A stretch of DNA of 64,000 nt from the NCBI GenBank assembly GCA_000621405.1, contig KK211271.1, forward strand, positions 1 to 64,000, read 5' to 3'. The stretch's first letter is position 1. Every line of letters begins with the position of its first letter. The notes under the pieces were generated by a model. That model was not told where the DNA came from and searched no databases. It was given only the letters and a program-made list of their open reading frames with translations. The translations under genes and the position numbers were made by a program. Source of the DNA: Lachnospiraceae bacterium AC3007. GTDB taxonomy: Bacteria > Bacillota > Clostridia > Lachnospirales > Lachnospiraceae. Of this stretch, positions 17,640 to 26,443 are shown piece after piece.

Positions 17640-17687
17640 AATATAGCTTTTGCCCCATTCATTTCTCCGTGGCGTATAATACGCCTT

Positions 17688-18854
17688 TTACATTTTTCCT
17701 GCATTCCTTTGTTTATCTATATAGAGCTTCTCATCTGCGCGGGTCATACACGCATATACTGAATCATTACCGTCTGTCACTTCATCATAACCGATGCTGA
17801 CATCAAGCTCATAGGGAAGACTATTCTCCTGCTGCTTCTCAGCCAGATTATTTCTCAACAGTGTGATCAATCGTTCAGTGTGGTCCTCATCTTTGGGATT
17901 CTGTATAATGATCGTAAACTCGTCTCCTCCATATCTGCCCAGAAATACGGAAGCATTTATCTGGTCGCAAGTCTGTCTGAGAGCATCCGAGACGATTACC
18001 AAAGCACGATCACCCTCCGCGTGTCCATACCGATCATTAATCCCCTTAAATCTATCTATATCAATCATCAGTATAATAACTCTTGTATCTTCGCTGTAAC
18101 GTATCTGCTCAAGGTAACGGTTTATCTGACCTCTGTTGTTCAAATGCGTCAGATCATCCACCGATATCAGTGCTTTAGTGTTCTGTATATAAAACCACAA
18201 CCACATAATAGTACATCCAAAGCAGAAAGTCGGGGCATTAAGAGCAACAACCTGGATCATACCGAATGCCATAACACCAAAAGGGACACTACCAATAACC
18301 AGATATCGCCTCTTCTCTTCCCTTAGCTCAGATCTAAAGGCATAGGCCACAGAAAAAATGAATCCGGCAATAAGATATAATGACGGAACCGCAAACATCA
18401 GGGGAAAATACAGAGCATTCAACTCATTGTTCTCGTTTATCCAAAACAAAGGGCTTGTTACATAAGCGATCGAAATTAACAGGACGGAAACAACCACCGG
18501 TATAAAACATAACCGCCTATTCCTGATGCTGTTAAAAAAAGACATTTTCCCTGAAACGGCTATAAACGCGAACAGCCCATATCCCATAAGGCTTATCAGG
18601 ATGTAGTTTGTATAGTTAAATAGCACAGCAAAAAAACGTATTTTCGGGAACATCCCACTAAGCATCGCGGCCCAGCAGGCATCGGAAATAAAGTACAATA
18701 TAAATGCGGATATTGCTCGGCTGAACCATATCTGCTTCTCCTGCTTTGTGTGAAACATCCTGTCTGTTATAAGGATCATAGTTAAAATAATCACACAAAC
18801 CAGGCTTGCTTCCGTGTAAAATACGAAATAATCAAATCCCATTGCCAAGTACAC
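17688..18854 (-). CDS. Membrane-bound GGDEF diguanylate cyclase
   Basis: A 388-residue protein with about seven hydrophobic helices in residues 1-225 and a C-terminal GGDEF domain (about 230-385). The domain has IDIDRFKGINDRYGHAEGD and an intact active site (RYGGDEF). It should make c-di-GMP in response to a signal sensed in the membrane; the sensor part resembles 7TM/MASE-like modules but I cannot name the family. No RxxD inhibitory site is seen just before the signature. It is monocistronic or leads into the unknown gene downstream. This is the third c-di-GMP enzyme in the window. Confidence 0.88.
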   Translation of the reverse strand: MYLAMGFDYFVFYTEASLVCVIILTMILITDRMFHTKQEKQIWFSRAISAFILYFISDACWAAMLSGMFPKIRFFAVLFNYTNYILISLMGYGLFAFIAVSGKMSFFNSIRNRRLCFIPVVVSVLLISIAYVTSPLFWINENNELNALYFPLMFAVPSLYLIAGFIFSVAYAFRSELREEKRRYLVIGSVPFGVMAFGMIQVVALNAPTFCFGCTIMWLWFYIQNTKALISVDDLTHLNNRGQINRYLEQIRYSEDTRVIILMIDIDRFKGINDRYGHAEGDRALVIVSDALRQTCDQINASVFLGRYGGDEFTIIIQNPKDEDHTERLITLLRNNLAEKQQENSLPYELDVSIGYDEVTDGNDSVYACMTRADEKLYIDKQRNAGKM

Positions 18855-18892
18855 CCATTCCGGTTAGAAAGTTCCTACTGCAGATGTGTGAA

Positions 18893-19296
18893 TCACACCT
18901 CTGCCTGAACTATGTGTCCAAAGTTGATCTCATCCTGCAAGAGGCCGAACACATATGAAGGGCTTTCTCTGTATAAGCCGGTCTCTGCATCCATAAGTTT
19001 TTCATAGATATCTGAATCATATACGGTATGAAGGCATTATCCTGATCTTCGATGCCGAAATCTTCAACAAGCTTTTCAAGAGTCTGTATGAGCGCGCTGC
19101 CGACGCCGCGCCTTCTGTATTCGGGATCCACATATAATGACCATATCTCAAAGACTTCATTATCTATGGCTCCGGCGATGGCGCCTGCTATCGTTCCATC
19201 GCAAGCCGCTGCGTATGCTGTAACGGGAAGGCCCTTCTTAAGGACTGTCTCGACCTCGGGCATAAGATAGCCCGATATGTCTTCCGCCTCATTCAT
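18893..19296 (-). pseudogene. GNAT N-acetyltransferase, frameshifted
   Basis: The first ~85 residues form a recognisable acetyltransferase core with the acetyl-CoA-binding motif SLYVDPEYRRRGVGSALIQT. After VEDFGIEDQDNAF the reading frame degenerates to a 128-residue end. A different frame of the same DNA gives a sensible continuation, YDSDIYEKLMDAETGLYRES and then PSYVFGLLQDE, ending at a TGA at 18893. No start codon lies near the expected N-terminus either: the frame is open upstream to 19323, into the overlap with the decarboxylase gene. The gene is therefore broken, and its tail may derive from another small protein. It lies at the 3' end of the Dlt-like operon. Confidence 0.6.
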
Positions 19297-19342
19297 GCCA
19301 ACGGGATAGATCTTGATATCGCTGATTTCGCCAGCCGCCTTT

Positions 19343-20479
19343 TCAGGAATTCAGTTCGCCCGTATCGACAGCATCACGGAGCATTTTCTCGTCGCTGTCC
19401 AGAAGTACATATACAGCCGGCATTTTCCTTGAGAGAAATAAAACCGGGCTCTCCGTTACGGAATATGCTCCGCAGCGTCTGAATCTGAGTATGTCTCCTG
19501 TCTTCACCCCGTTAAGAGCTGTATTCCTTACGAGTACATCAGCGGTAGTGCAAAGGCTTCCGCATATCGTGTATTCCGCGGGCTCTCCCGCTCCTTCATG
19601 AAGCAGGACGGGAAGCTTCATGGCCATATTCTGGCCGTGATATTTCAGATGATGCGTTCCTCCGTCCACGATCAGATAATTCACGCCGTCAGTGGTCTTT
19701 ATATCCTTCACGCATGTGCGATAGGTACCGCATGATGTTGCAAAGAATCTTCCCATCTCAATGCCAAGCGTATATCTTTCGCCAAGCTTTCTGATCATAG
19801 GCGCCACGGCATCCAAAAGGTCCATGTCCTTCTTCTCGCAATCCGCATCGGATGAGAGGAAGCATTCTGCCGCCATGCCCGGACCGTATTCCAGGAAGTC
19901 TATGTCCGATCCCGTCTTATCCCGGATCTCTTCCACGGCCTTATCAAGCTTTTTGATATCCGCTTCAACCTTGGCCTCTCTTCCGGCTGTCCCGGAATAA
20001 TAATGAAGTCCCTTAATGCGAAGACCGCTCCTTCCTTTTGCATCAAGTATCACGGATATGATATCTTCCGCCGACATGCCGAACTGATTGCCGCTCGAAA
20101 GTCTTAATAGCAGATCTATGTCGCTTCCATGCCTCTCATTGCTCTTTCTTATGAGCTCATACTGTGAGCGGCTCTCGGCGGTAAAAGTTGTAACCCCGTA
20201 TTCAAGGGCTTCTTCCACGTCTTCAGTTTCCTTCATCACTCCGGAATAGATGATACTCTCCGGTCTTACCTTATGTCTTATGCAGATGGCAAGTTCTCCG
20301 GGGCTGCATGCTTCTATTCCCTCTGTCTCATCCGGAAGATAATCGATGAGGAACGGATTGGCCTTTATGGAATATACGAGCTGCACATCGGGTATGGCAC
20401 TTTTTACCGCAGCGATGCGCCGTCTGAACTCTCCGATATCAAATACGTATGACGGTGTATGCATATGAGGCACTGTCAA
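19343..20479 (-). CDS. Fold-type III PLP decarboxylase (DAPDC/ODC family), ACP-linked
   Basis: 378 residues with an alanine-racemase-like barrel and a C-terminal beta domain. Lys39 (VYSIKANPF) is the PLP lysine, HYYSG (159-163) and EMGR (241-244) fit phosphate and cofactor contacts, and CGSLCTTAD (306-314) supplies the catalytic Cys and Asp. The start is the TTG at 20479: it overlaps the ACP stop (TTGA) and has AGGAGG 7 nt upstream; an ATG at 20464 is the alternative. It is shorter than DapDC (about 420) and sits beside an ACP and an adenylating ligase, recalling BtrK of butirosin synthesis, which decarboxylates a glutamyl group held on an ACP. Acting on an ACP-bound amino acid is therefore a reasonable inference; a free substrate is the alternative. 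Confidence 0.8.
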   Translation of the reverse strand: MTVPHMHTPSYVFDIGEFRRRIAAVKSAIPDVQLVYSIKANPFLIDYLPDETEGIEACSPGELAICIRHKVRPESIIYSGVMKETEDVEEALEYGVTTFTAESRSQYELIRKSNERHGSDIDLLLRLSSGNQFGMSAEDIISVILDAKGRSGLRIKGLHYYSGTAGREAKVEADIKKLDKAVEEIRDKTGSDIDFLEYGPGMAAECFLSSDADCEKKDMDLLDAVAPMIRKLGERYTLGIEMGRFFATSCGTYRTCVKDIKTTDGVNYLIVDGGTHHLKYHGQNMAMKLPVLLHEGAGEPAEYTICGSLCTTADVLVRNTALNGVKTGDILRFRRCGAYSVTESPVLFLSRKMPAVYVLLDSDEKMLRDAVDTGELNS

Positions 20480-20712
20480 TCTTCATCCTCCTGAAGTGAA
20501 GCCACGAGAGATTCCATGGCCGATGCCGAGTTGAAGTTGTCGGCAGTCAGATCCTTGGGGCTTATCTCTATATCAAATTCTGCATTCAGTCTCGACACAA
20601 GCTCGATGATATCGAAGGATTCCAGGATATTGTCGTCAATGAGGGCTGTCTCGCTCTCAAAGTCCACATCCGGTCTTATATCACTTAAGATCTCCATCAA
20701 ACGTTCCTTCAT
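20476..20712 (-). CDS. Acyl/aminoacyl carrier protein (DltC-like)
   Basis: 78 residues, acidic and helical. The phosphopantetheine attachment serine is Ser32 in ILESFDIIELV, followed by the typical FDIEI segment. Size and motif match DltC and other stand-alone carrier proteins. It lies directly between the adenylating ligase (1 bp apart) and the PLP decarboxylase (start overlaps this stop), so the carrier is very probably charged by the former and may present substrate to the latter. A phosphopantetheinyl transferase must be supplied from elsewhere. Confidence 0.9.
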   Translation of the reverse strand: MKERLMEILSDIRPDVDFESETALIDDNILESFDIIELVSRLNAEFDIEISPKDLTADNFNSASAMESLVASLQEDED

Positions 20713-20713
20713 G

Positions 20714-22216
20714 TCATGCTCCCTCCTTCATCATTGCATTAAGTCTCACCATATCAGTCTTGCCGTTCGCAAGTCTCGGAAGATCCTCTGCTTTTTTCAC
20801 CTTCCTCGGTACCATGAATCCGGGTATCTTTTCTCTCAATCCCCGGATAACCTCCCTCTCTTCTGAAGCACCGATATAGAAAAGCCAGAGGGTCTCCTTA
20901 TCGCTGTCATAGAGAGCTGCCGCTTCTTCCACTCCATCGAGCGCCACGGCTGCGCTCTCTATCTCATCAAGCTCTACCCTGTGTCCCATGTGCTTTATCT
21001 GCCTGTCCCTTCTGCCATGGAACTCCAGTATCCCGTCCTCCCTGAACCTTCCTATGTCACCTGTCCTGTATATGATCTCTCTGTAGGAAGGATTGAGAGG
21101 ATTCTGTACAAAAGCCTTTTCCGTCTGCACGGGATCGTTATAATATCCCAAAGCGACAGCCGGACCTGCAATGCATATCTCTCCCAAGCCGCCTGTCATA
21201 ACTTCTTTATCATCATCTCCGAGAAGGAATACCCTGTAGCCCTCGTAAGGTATGCCCACGGGTATCTTCTCATCTTCCTCTGCCACATGATCCAGCTTAT
21301 GATATGTACAGGATGCGGTGACCTCGGTGGGACCGTATTGATTTACAAAGCGCGCTTCCTTCAGACTCTCCTGCCAGCCTCTTAATACAGAAGACGGCAT
21401 GACGGAACCTGAAAAGCATATCTTCTTCAGATATGCAGGTGGCTCTTCCTTAAGAGCGTTCAGTTTGCTCAGCACACAAAGGGCGGATGTGCTCCATCCG
21501 ACACAGGTTATCTGCTTTTCATTCATTATATCAAAGAGTACTCCGGGCTGCATGAAATATTCTTTCGGACATATGAAGGTATATGCCCCCCTAAGAAGAG
21601 GAAGGTATATATCCCTTATGGCTGCGATATAATCAAGCGGCGCCTGCGCGCAGAACCTGTCATCTTCAGATATCTCCATCATGTCTGCATAAGCCCTGAT
21701 ATAGCACATGAGAGAATGGTGGGAGGTGACTACGCCCTTGGGTCGTCCGCTGGAACCCGATGTGAAGATGATATAAAGAGGCTCGTCATCAGTCATCCGG
21801 CTCCTTATCCTTTGAAGTTCCGCCTCATCTTTTTTGCATGAGACAAGAGAAGAAAAAGTCATAAGCTTCGCAGGAGACACATCAGTTTGCGCATCATCAT
21901 CCGATATCACCGCATCGGGATCGAGGGTTGCAAGCTGTCTTGCAATGCGGGATGCCGGCTGCGTTATATCGATCGGCGCATAGGCCCTTCCGGAATATAC
22001 GACGCCCAGATAGGCCGATATGGTATGCACGCTCCGCTTCATCATGACAGCCACCGGCTTGCCGGATAACTCCTTCGATGCAAGAGCAGATCCTATGCTT
22101 TTGGCTTCATCGATAAGATCGCCAAAGCTTAAGGACTCCGTCATGTCTTCATATACTGTTTTATCCGCATGCTCTAAGGCCTTCGCCTCAAGCCATTCCA
22201 ATACGTTTTTTTCCAT
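20714..22216 (-). CDS. Amino acid adenylating ligase (DltA-like, ANL family)
   Basis: 500 residues, the usual DltA length. Core motifs are all visible: FTSGSSGRPKGV (from residue 151), NQYGPTEVT, YRTGDIGRF, the GRRDRQIKHMGHRVEL hinge region and the C-terminal NGKTD with the catalytic lysine. It would activate an amino acid as an adenylate and load it on the adjacent carrier protein. DltA itself uses D-alanine; the substrate here cannot be read from the sequence, and the neighbouring decarboxylase makes Asp, Glu or a basic amino acid worth considering. The ATG at 22216 follows the MBOAT stop by 11 bp. Confidence 0.88.
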   Translation of the reverse strand: MEKNVLEWLEAKALEHADKTVYEDMTESLSFGDLIDEAKSIGSALASKELSGKPVAVMMKRSVHTISAYLGVVYSGRAYAPIDITQPASRIARQLATLDPDAVISDDDAQTDVSPAKLMTFSSLVSCKKDEAELQRIRSRMTDDEPLYIIFTSGSSGRPKGVVTSHHSLMCYIRAYADMMEISEDDRFCAQAPLDYIAAIRDIYLPLLRGAYTFICPKEYFMQPGVLFDIMNEKQITCVGWSTSALCVLSKLNALKEEPPAYLKKICFSGSVMPSSVLRGWQESLKEARFVNQYGPTEVTASCTYHKLDHVAEEDEKIPVGIPYEGYRVFLLGDDDKEVMTGGLGEICIAGPAVALGYYNDPVQTEKAFVQNPLNPSYREIIYRTGDIGRFREDGILEFHGRRDRQIKHMGHRVELDEIESAAVALDGVEEAAALYDSDKETLWLFYIGASEEREVIRGLREKIPGFMVPRKVKKAEDLPRLANGKTDMVRLNAMMKEGA

Positions 22217-22227
22217 TGATGCATCTC

Positions 22228-23823
22228 CTAGAACTGAGCGTATACAAGATCCTCCACATCGTAACCCGCACCGTATGCTCCGAATAATATCACGGCAAAG
22301 ATACAGCAGTACCAGAAAGCAAATCTCACGGGAAGAGGGATCGCTTCGATCTTCTTTCTTACAGGTATCCCAGCCTCCTTTAATGTCTCAACGACGGATA
22401 CAACGATGATACCCGTGACAGCCGCGAAATATCCGTACCTGTCGATCCCTATATCCTGGATATGCTTTATCACCATATCAAACCTTAGATCCGTGAATAT
22501 CTTTTTGAACATTTCAAAGCCTTTGCCGAGAGTATCCGCCCTGAAGAACATCTCTCCGATGATCACGATGAAAAAGAGCTTCACATAGCGGAATATGCGG
22601 ACGGCCGGAGAAGTCTCCCTGAGCTTAAGCTTCGCAAGCAGCTTCGCAAAAGGCTCCTCCAGGATATTCTCGATAAGGATCAGGACAAAATAATACATCC
22701 CGTAGAATACGTACGTCCATCTGGCACCGTGCCAGAGTCCGTTGGATATCCACACAAAGAAGAGCGCTATGGCGGGCGTTACAAACCTGCCGATCTTTCT
22801 CCCGATCTTCTTTGAGACACCTCCGGCAAGCTTTGTCACCGACGGCGCGAAGGATATCGGATAGAATATGTAATCCCTGAAGAATCTGCCAAGGGTAATA
22901 TGCCATCTCCTCCAGAAATCCGATGCATTCTTCGCAAAGAAGGGCTGTCTGAAATTCTCGTGCAGCCTGACTCCGAATACTCTTGCGCTTCCTATCGCTA
23001 TGTCTATCGCACCCGAGAAATCCATATATTCCTGGATCGTAAACATCACCGCTGCAAGAAGAGCTACGCCGCCGTCCATATAATCTCCGCTGTACAGGGA
23101 GTTCACTCCGGGCGCCAGCTGGTCGGCGATGACAAGCTTCTTGAAGAGTCCCCAGAGGATCCGCTGATATCCCTCCTCCACATCGATAAGTCTTATGGAC
23201 TGCCCTTCAAACAGCTTTTCGCACTCCGGATATCTCGATATCGGACCTACGATGAGCTTCGCAAAGAAGGACATGAAGAGGAACATATTGAGCACGCTGT
23301 CCTCGGCTTTTATCTTTTCCCAGTACACATCGGACAGATAGGCGATGGCTTCAAGAGTATAGTAAGAGATTCCTGCAGGCGCGATGAGGTCGAGCATCTT
23401 CCAGTCATATGCTATCCCGACAGCCTGCGTGATGCGCACTATATTGAGCCCTATGAAATCAAGATATTTAAAGCCCACTATAACGGACAGTAATATCACG
23501 ACTCCCCAGAAGAGACAGAGTTTTTTCTTTTTCTTTCTCTCCTTCTTTTTCAGGCTCTTATCAAGGCTTATGGCCTCGAGCTTCCTTCCGAGGAAATACA
23601 CAAAAAGAGATGTCAGCACATTGACTGCGAGAAGGAATCCGCTGAGGCTTGCAAAGAAGAACCATCCGGATAAAAGAAGGACGATCCTCCGCCCGCGGCC
23701 GCGGCAGGCCTGATATATGATCATGACCAGCGGCAGGAAAAGAGCAAAATACATCCATGATGTATATGACAGCTGCTCCCACCACCTTGCCATGCAGTTC
23801 ATGAATTCAGATGCATCCATCAT
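22228..23823 (-). CDS. MBOAT-family membrane O-acyltransferase (DltB-like)
   Basis: 531 residues with about 11 membrane helices. The family's conserved histidine is His365 in SNGLWHGARWTYVFYG, with FWRRWHITLGRFFRDYI around His308 and the substrate-channel segment FFAKLIVGPISRYPE. DltB moves the D-alanyl group from DltC across the membrane; alginate AlgI and peptidoglycan PatA proteins use acetyl groups. Here the adjacent ACP and ligase point to an aminoacyl donor. The start overlaps the SGNH gene's stop by 4 bp (ATGA), showing translational coupling. Confidence 0.88.
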   Translation of the reverse strand: MMDASEFMNCMARWWEQLSYTSWMYFALFLPLVMIIYQACRGRGRRIVLLLSGWFFFASLSGFLLAVNVLTSLFVYFLGRKLEAISLDKSLKKKERKKKKKLCLFWGVVILLSVIVGFKYLDFIGLNIVRITQAVGIAYDWKMLDLIAPAGISYYTLEAIAYLSDVYWEKIKAEDSVLNMFLFMSFFAKLIVGPISRYPECEKLFEGQSIRLIDVEEGYQRILWGLFKKLVIADQLAPGVNSLYSGDYMDGGVALLAAVMFTIQEYMDFSGAIDIAIGSARVFGVRLHENFRQPFFAKNASDFWRRWHITLGRFFRDYIFYPISFAPSVTKLAGGVSKKIGRKIGRFVTPAIALFFVWISNGLWHGARWTYVFYGMYYFVLILIENILEEPFAKLLAKLKLRETSPAVRIFRYVKLFFIVIIGEMFFRADTLGKGFEMFKKIFTDLRFDMVIKHIQDIGIDRYGYFAAVTGIIVVSVVETLKEAGIPVRKKIEAIPLPVRFAFWYCCIFAVILFGAYGAGYDVEDLVYAQF

Positions 23824-24800
23824 TCAAGTCCTGCCTCCTCATAATCCGAATTCCATCCGGCATAAGCCTCATCCGTCCTGTGGTCTTCAAGATCGAAGTT
23901 ATCTCTCAGATAACCGGCCAGATATGTGCTCACCTTTTTTGCTCCGTTATAATTCAGGTGGTCTCCGCCGTCCTTTGTATCGCTGCTCCAGTCTATGCCG
24001 AGCTCATCAGTCATAAGGTTGAGGTCTATATACTTCACTCCGTTATCAGCGGCCCATTCACTCATGCAGTCATGATGCCCTCTGTCATAGCTTACGGGAG
24101 AAGGCATCGAAGCAAGGACCAGTTCGATGTCATTGTCCCTGCAGAGTGTCAGGATCTTTTCCAGGTATTCTTCATTTAGTGGCTCTATCTCTATGACATC
24201 AGAGCTCTCTGCCATATAGTCAGCCTCTCCCGTATACTCCTTTACATCATACGAAGGCTGAAAGCCTTTCATCAGCGAATTACTCTCATCTCTTTCCTCA
24301 AACGGATGAAAGCTTTTGTAAAAGATATGGTAATGAAATATCGGGAAGATCTTCTCCACGAGATTGGTCGGAAGTGCATATCCGTCCTTATAGGGAGATG
24401 CATCGGAAAATACGGGCATGGTCTCAAGGACAAGGATCGAAGGACTCTGGCGCGTGAGCGCGTTCTGTATCAGCGCATACTGGTCGCAGAGCCTCATGCC
24501 TCCGTCGCTGAGATCATATGAAGTGATCCCTGTCAGCTCCCAGATATTAAGAGGGGATATATCCTGAAAGACAAGACTGCTGCCGGCAAAGATCACATCC
24601 AGAGACTCCTCCTTCTCTTTGGCAAGGTCCTCTATCTTCTCATTTGTAGCAACTATGTCGTATACTTCTCCTCCAAGGGGACGCACGAGATATGAAGTGA
24701 TGAAAAGAAGGATCACAAAACCTGTCAAAAAGATCCCGGCTCTTATGATTCCTTTTTTTGATGAGCCTTCGCTGATCTTTGACGAAGCGTCCTGTTTCAT
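23820..24800 (-). CDS. Membrane-anchored SGNH/DltD-like transferase
   Basis: 326 residues with one N-terminal membrane anchor (about residues 18-38) and an extracytoplasmic SGNH-type domain. The nucleophile block is IFAGSSLVF (Ser74/75) and the C-terminal catalytic block is DGGDHLNYNGAK, with Asp and His three residues apart as in this fold. It is shorter than DltD (about 390-420) but occupies the same functional slot beside an MBOAT protein: final transfer of the exported acyl group to a surface polymer. AlgX/PatB-like enzymes are an alternative comparison. It overlaps fmt by 4 bp. Confidence 0.75.
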   Translation of the reverse strand: MKQDASSKISEGSSKKGIIRAGIFLTGFVILLFITSYLVRPLGGEVYDIVATNEKIEDLAKEKEESLDVIFAGSSLVFQDISPLNIWELTGITSYDLSDGGMRLCDQYALIQNALTRQSPSILVLETMPVFSDASPYKDGYALPTNLVEKIFPIFHYHIFYKSFHPFEERDESNSLMKGFQPSYDVKEYTGEADYMAESSDVIEIEPLNEEYLEKILTLCRDNDIELVLASMPSPVSYDRGHHDCMSEWAADNGVKYIDLNLMTDELGIDWSSDTKDGGDHLNYNGAKKVSTYLAGYLRDNFDLEDHRTDEAYAGWNSDYEEAGLE

Positions 24801-25732
24801 GAAAAAGACGCCCCTTTATCTATGGAAAAGCCAAGCAGAAGATCATGAACGGGCATGCGCTTTTTACCTTCGAGCTGCATCTCCTTTATGATAAGAGAAC
24901 CGCTCCCGCATGCAACGGTTATGGAGTCTTTTGAGACATCGACGACACTTCCGGGGGCGGCTTTACAGTCCTCTCCCGTCTCAGCCTTCCATATCTTTGC
25001 CATCCTGCCGTTAAGATAAGAAAATGCCGAGGGCCAGGGATCAAGCGCTCTTATTAGAAGCTCTGTCTCTTTGGCGCTTTTATTCCAGTCTATATGTCCC
25101 ATCGACTTGTCTATCTTTTTTGCGTAAGTGGCAAGACTCTCATCCTGAGGAACAGGATGTATCTCCCCGCGGGATATGGCTTCGACACATTCTGCGGTCA
25201 GAAGAGCGCCCTCTTGTGCAAGCCTGTCAAAGAGACTTCCGCCTGTATCCTGATCTGAGATCGGAATGGTCCTTTGCATGAGGATATCTCCGGTATCGAG
25301 TCCTTCACCCATCTGCTGGATGGTGACTCCGGTCTCCTTATCTCCTTCAAGTATGGATGTCTGGATAGGTGATGCCCCGCGAAGCCGGGGAAGAAGAGAT
25401 GCATGGACATTGATGCAGCCGTGCGGCGGCATCATGAGCACCTCCTTCGGAAGTATCTGTCCGAAAGCAGCAACGACCATAAGATCGCATGCTGTCTCCT
25501 TTAGACGTCTTATACTGTCCTCATCCTTAAGTCGGACAGGCTGAAATACTTCAAGGCCGCAGGACAGAGCATACTGCTTCACATCACTCATCTGTACCCT
25601 GCCGCCTCTGCCCTTGGGCTTATCGGGCTGGGTCACAACGAGTACGATCTCGTGACCCGCCTCATAGAGCGCACGCAGTGTATGTACAGCAAAATCAGGG
25701 GTTCCCATGAATATGATCTTCATCCGGCTCAC
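24797..25732 (-). CDS. fmt: Methionyl-tRNA formyltransferase
   Basis: 311 residues, normal length. It transfers a formyl group from 10-formyl-THF to Met-tRNAi. Visible family features are KIIFMGTPDFAV at the N-terminus, KPKGRGGRVQMSDVKQYA near the substrate pocket, NVHASLLPRLRGASPIQ with the catalytic Asn-His, and GLDTGDIL. The C-terminal OB-like tRNA-binding domain ends near the stop. It overlaps def (upstream) and the SGNH gene (downstream) by ATGA, so this core gene is physically locked into the Dlt-like operon. Confidence 0.97.
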   Translation of the reverse strand: MSRMKIIFMGTPDFAVHTLRALYEAGHEIVLVVTQPDKPKGRGGRVQMSDVKQYALSCGLEVFQPVRLKDEDSIRRLKETACDLMVVAAFGQILPKEVLMMPPHGCINVHASLLPRLRGASPIQTSILEGDKETGVTIQQMGEGLDTGDILMQRTIPISDQDTGGSLFDRLAQEGALLTAECVEAISRGEIHPVPQDESLATYAKKIDKSMGHIDWNKSAKETELLIRALDPWPSAFSYLNGRMAKIWKAETGEDCKAAPGSVVDVSKDSITVACGSGSLIIKEMQLEGKKRMPVHDLLLGFSIDKGASFS

Positions 25733-26280
25733 CCCTGATCTGTATCGTTCATTCCCGATATGATATCATCCGGATCCGAAGTACCATCATCCGCATCATC
25801 GCCTTCGGCATCCACATCTCTTAAAGGTCCCTCAACCAGATCCACATAGAGCTTCCCTTCGAGATGGTCGCATTCATGACAGACGCACCTTGCAAATATC
25901 CCCTCACCCTCAAGAGTCTGAGAGTTCATATCTTCATCAAGGAAATCAACTATGACATGATCAGGCCTTGTGACTTTGCCGGTCTTACCCGGGACAGAGA
26001 GGCATCCCTCATATCCCGACTGCTCTCCGTCGCTCTCCCTTATCACGGGATTGATCATGACTACGGGCTCCTGCTCGTTCCCGTCCTCGGAGAGATCTAT
26101 CACGACTATCCTCTTAAGTACTCCGACCTGGACAGCCGACAGGCCGACTCCGTTCTGTTCATAGAGCGTCTCAAACATGTCGTCGATAAGCTCTCTTGTC
26201 CTGTCCGTTATCTGTGTGACCTCCCTGGATCTCTTTTCCAGTATTGGGTCACCTATAGTCCTTACTTCTCTAAGTGCCAT
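25729..26280 (-). CDS. def: Peptide deformylase
   Basis: 183 residues. It removes the formyl group from nascent proteins. All three signature motifs are present: GVGLSAVQVG (motif I, with SA for the common AA), EGCLS (motif II, metal-binding Cys) and HECDHLEG (motif III, HExxH). The C-terminus carries an acidic tail (about residues 152-183, rich in Asp) beyond the catalytic core. It is the first gene of the operon running to 19343, with a -10 box about 100 bp upstream. Confidence 0.96.
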   Translation of the reverse strand: MALREVRTIGDPILEKRSREVTQITDRTRELIDDMFETLYEQNGVGLSAVQVGVLKRIVVIDLSEDGNEQEPVVMINPVIRESDGEQSGYEGCLSVPGKTGKVTRPDHVIVDFLDEDMNSQTLEGEGIFARCVCHECDHLEGKLYVDLVEGPLRDVDAEGDDADDGTSDPDDIISGMNDTDQG

Positions 26281-26380
26281 TTTGTCCCTTTCGTACCGGG
26301 CGCTGCGCTTTTCTTATTTTCGATGCAGCGCGCATCGGTGATACCGTGGCCGTATACCTGTGGCGGCCGTCAGGTACAAA

Positions 26381-26389
26381 ATTATATCA
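26381..26389 (-). promoter_or_regulatory. Extended -10 promoter upstream of def
   Basis: On the minus strand the sequence TGATATAAT provides a TATAAT -10 box (26386-26381) with an extended TG. No convincing -35 is visible. The leader to the def start would be about 95 nt and contains a GC-rich GCGCAGCGCC segment. The same TTATGATATAAT string precedes the membrane gene at 28202. Confidence 0.5.
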
Positions 26390-26443
26390 TAATCCCCTTC
26401 CGGGTGCACTACAGACATTGTCCCTCCGCTTTGCTGCCGGGGA

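Noticed and set aside
18881-18903. Imperfect hairpin downstream of the GNAT remnant as terminator of the Dlt-like operon
   Set aside because: One mismatch in the stem and no T-run; not enough to call a terminator.
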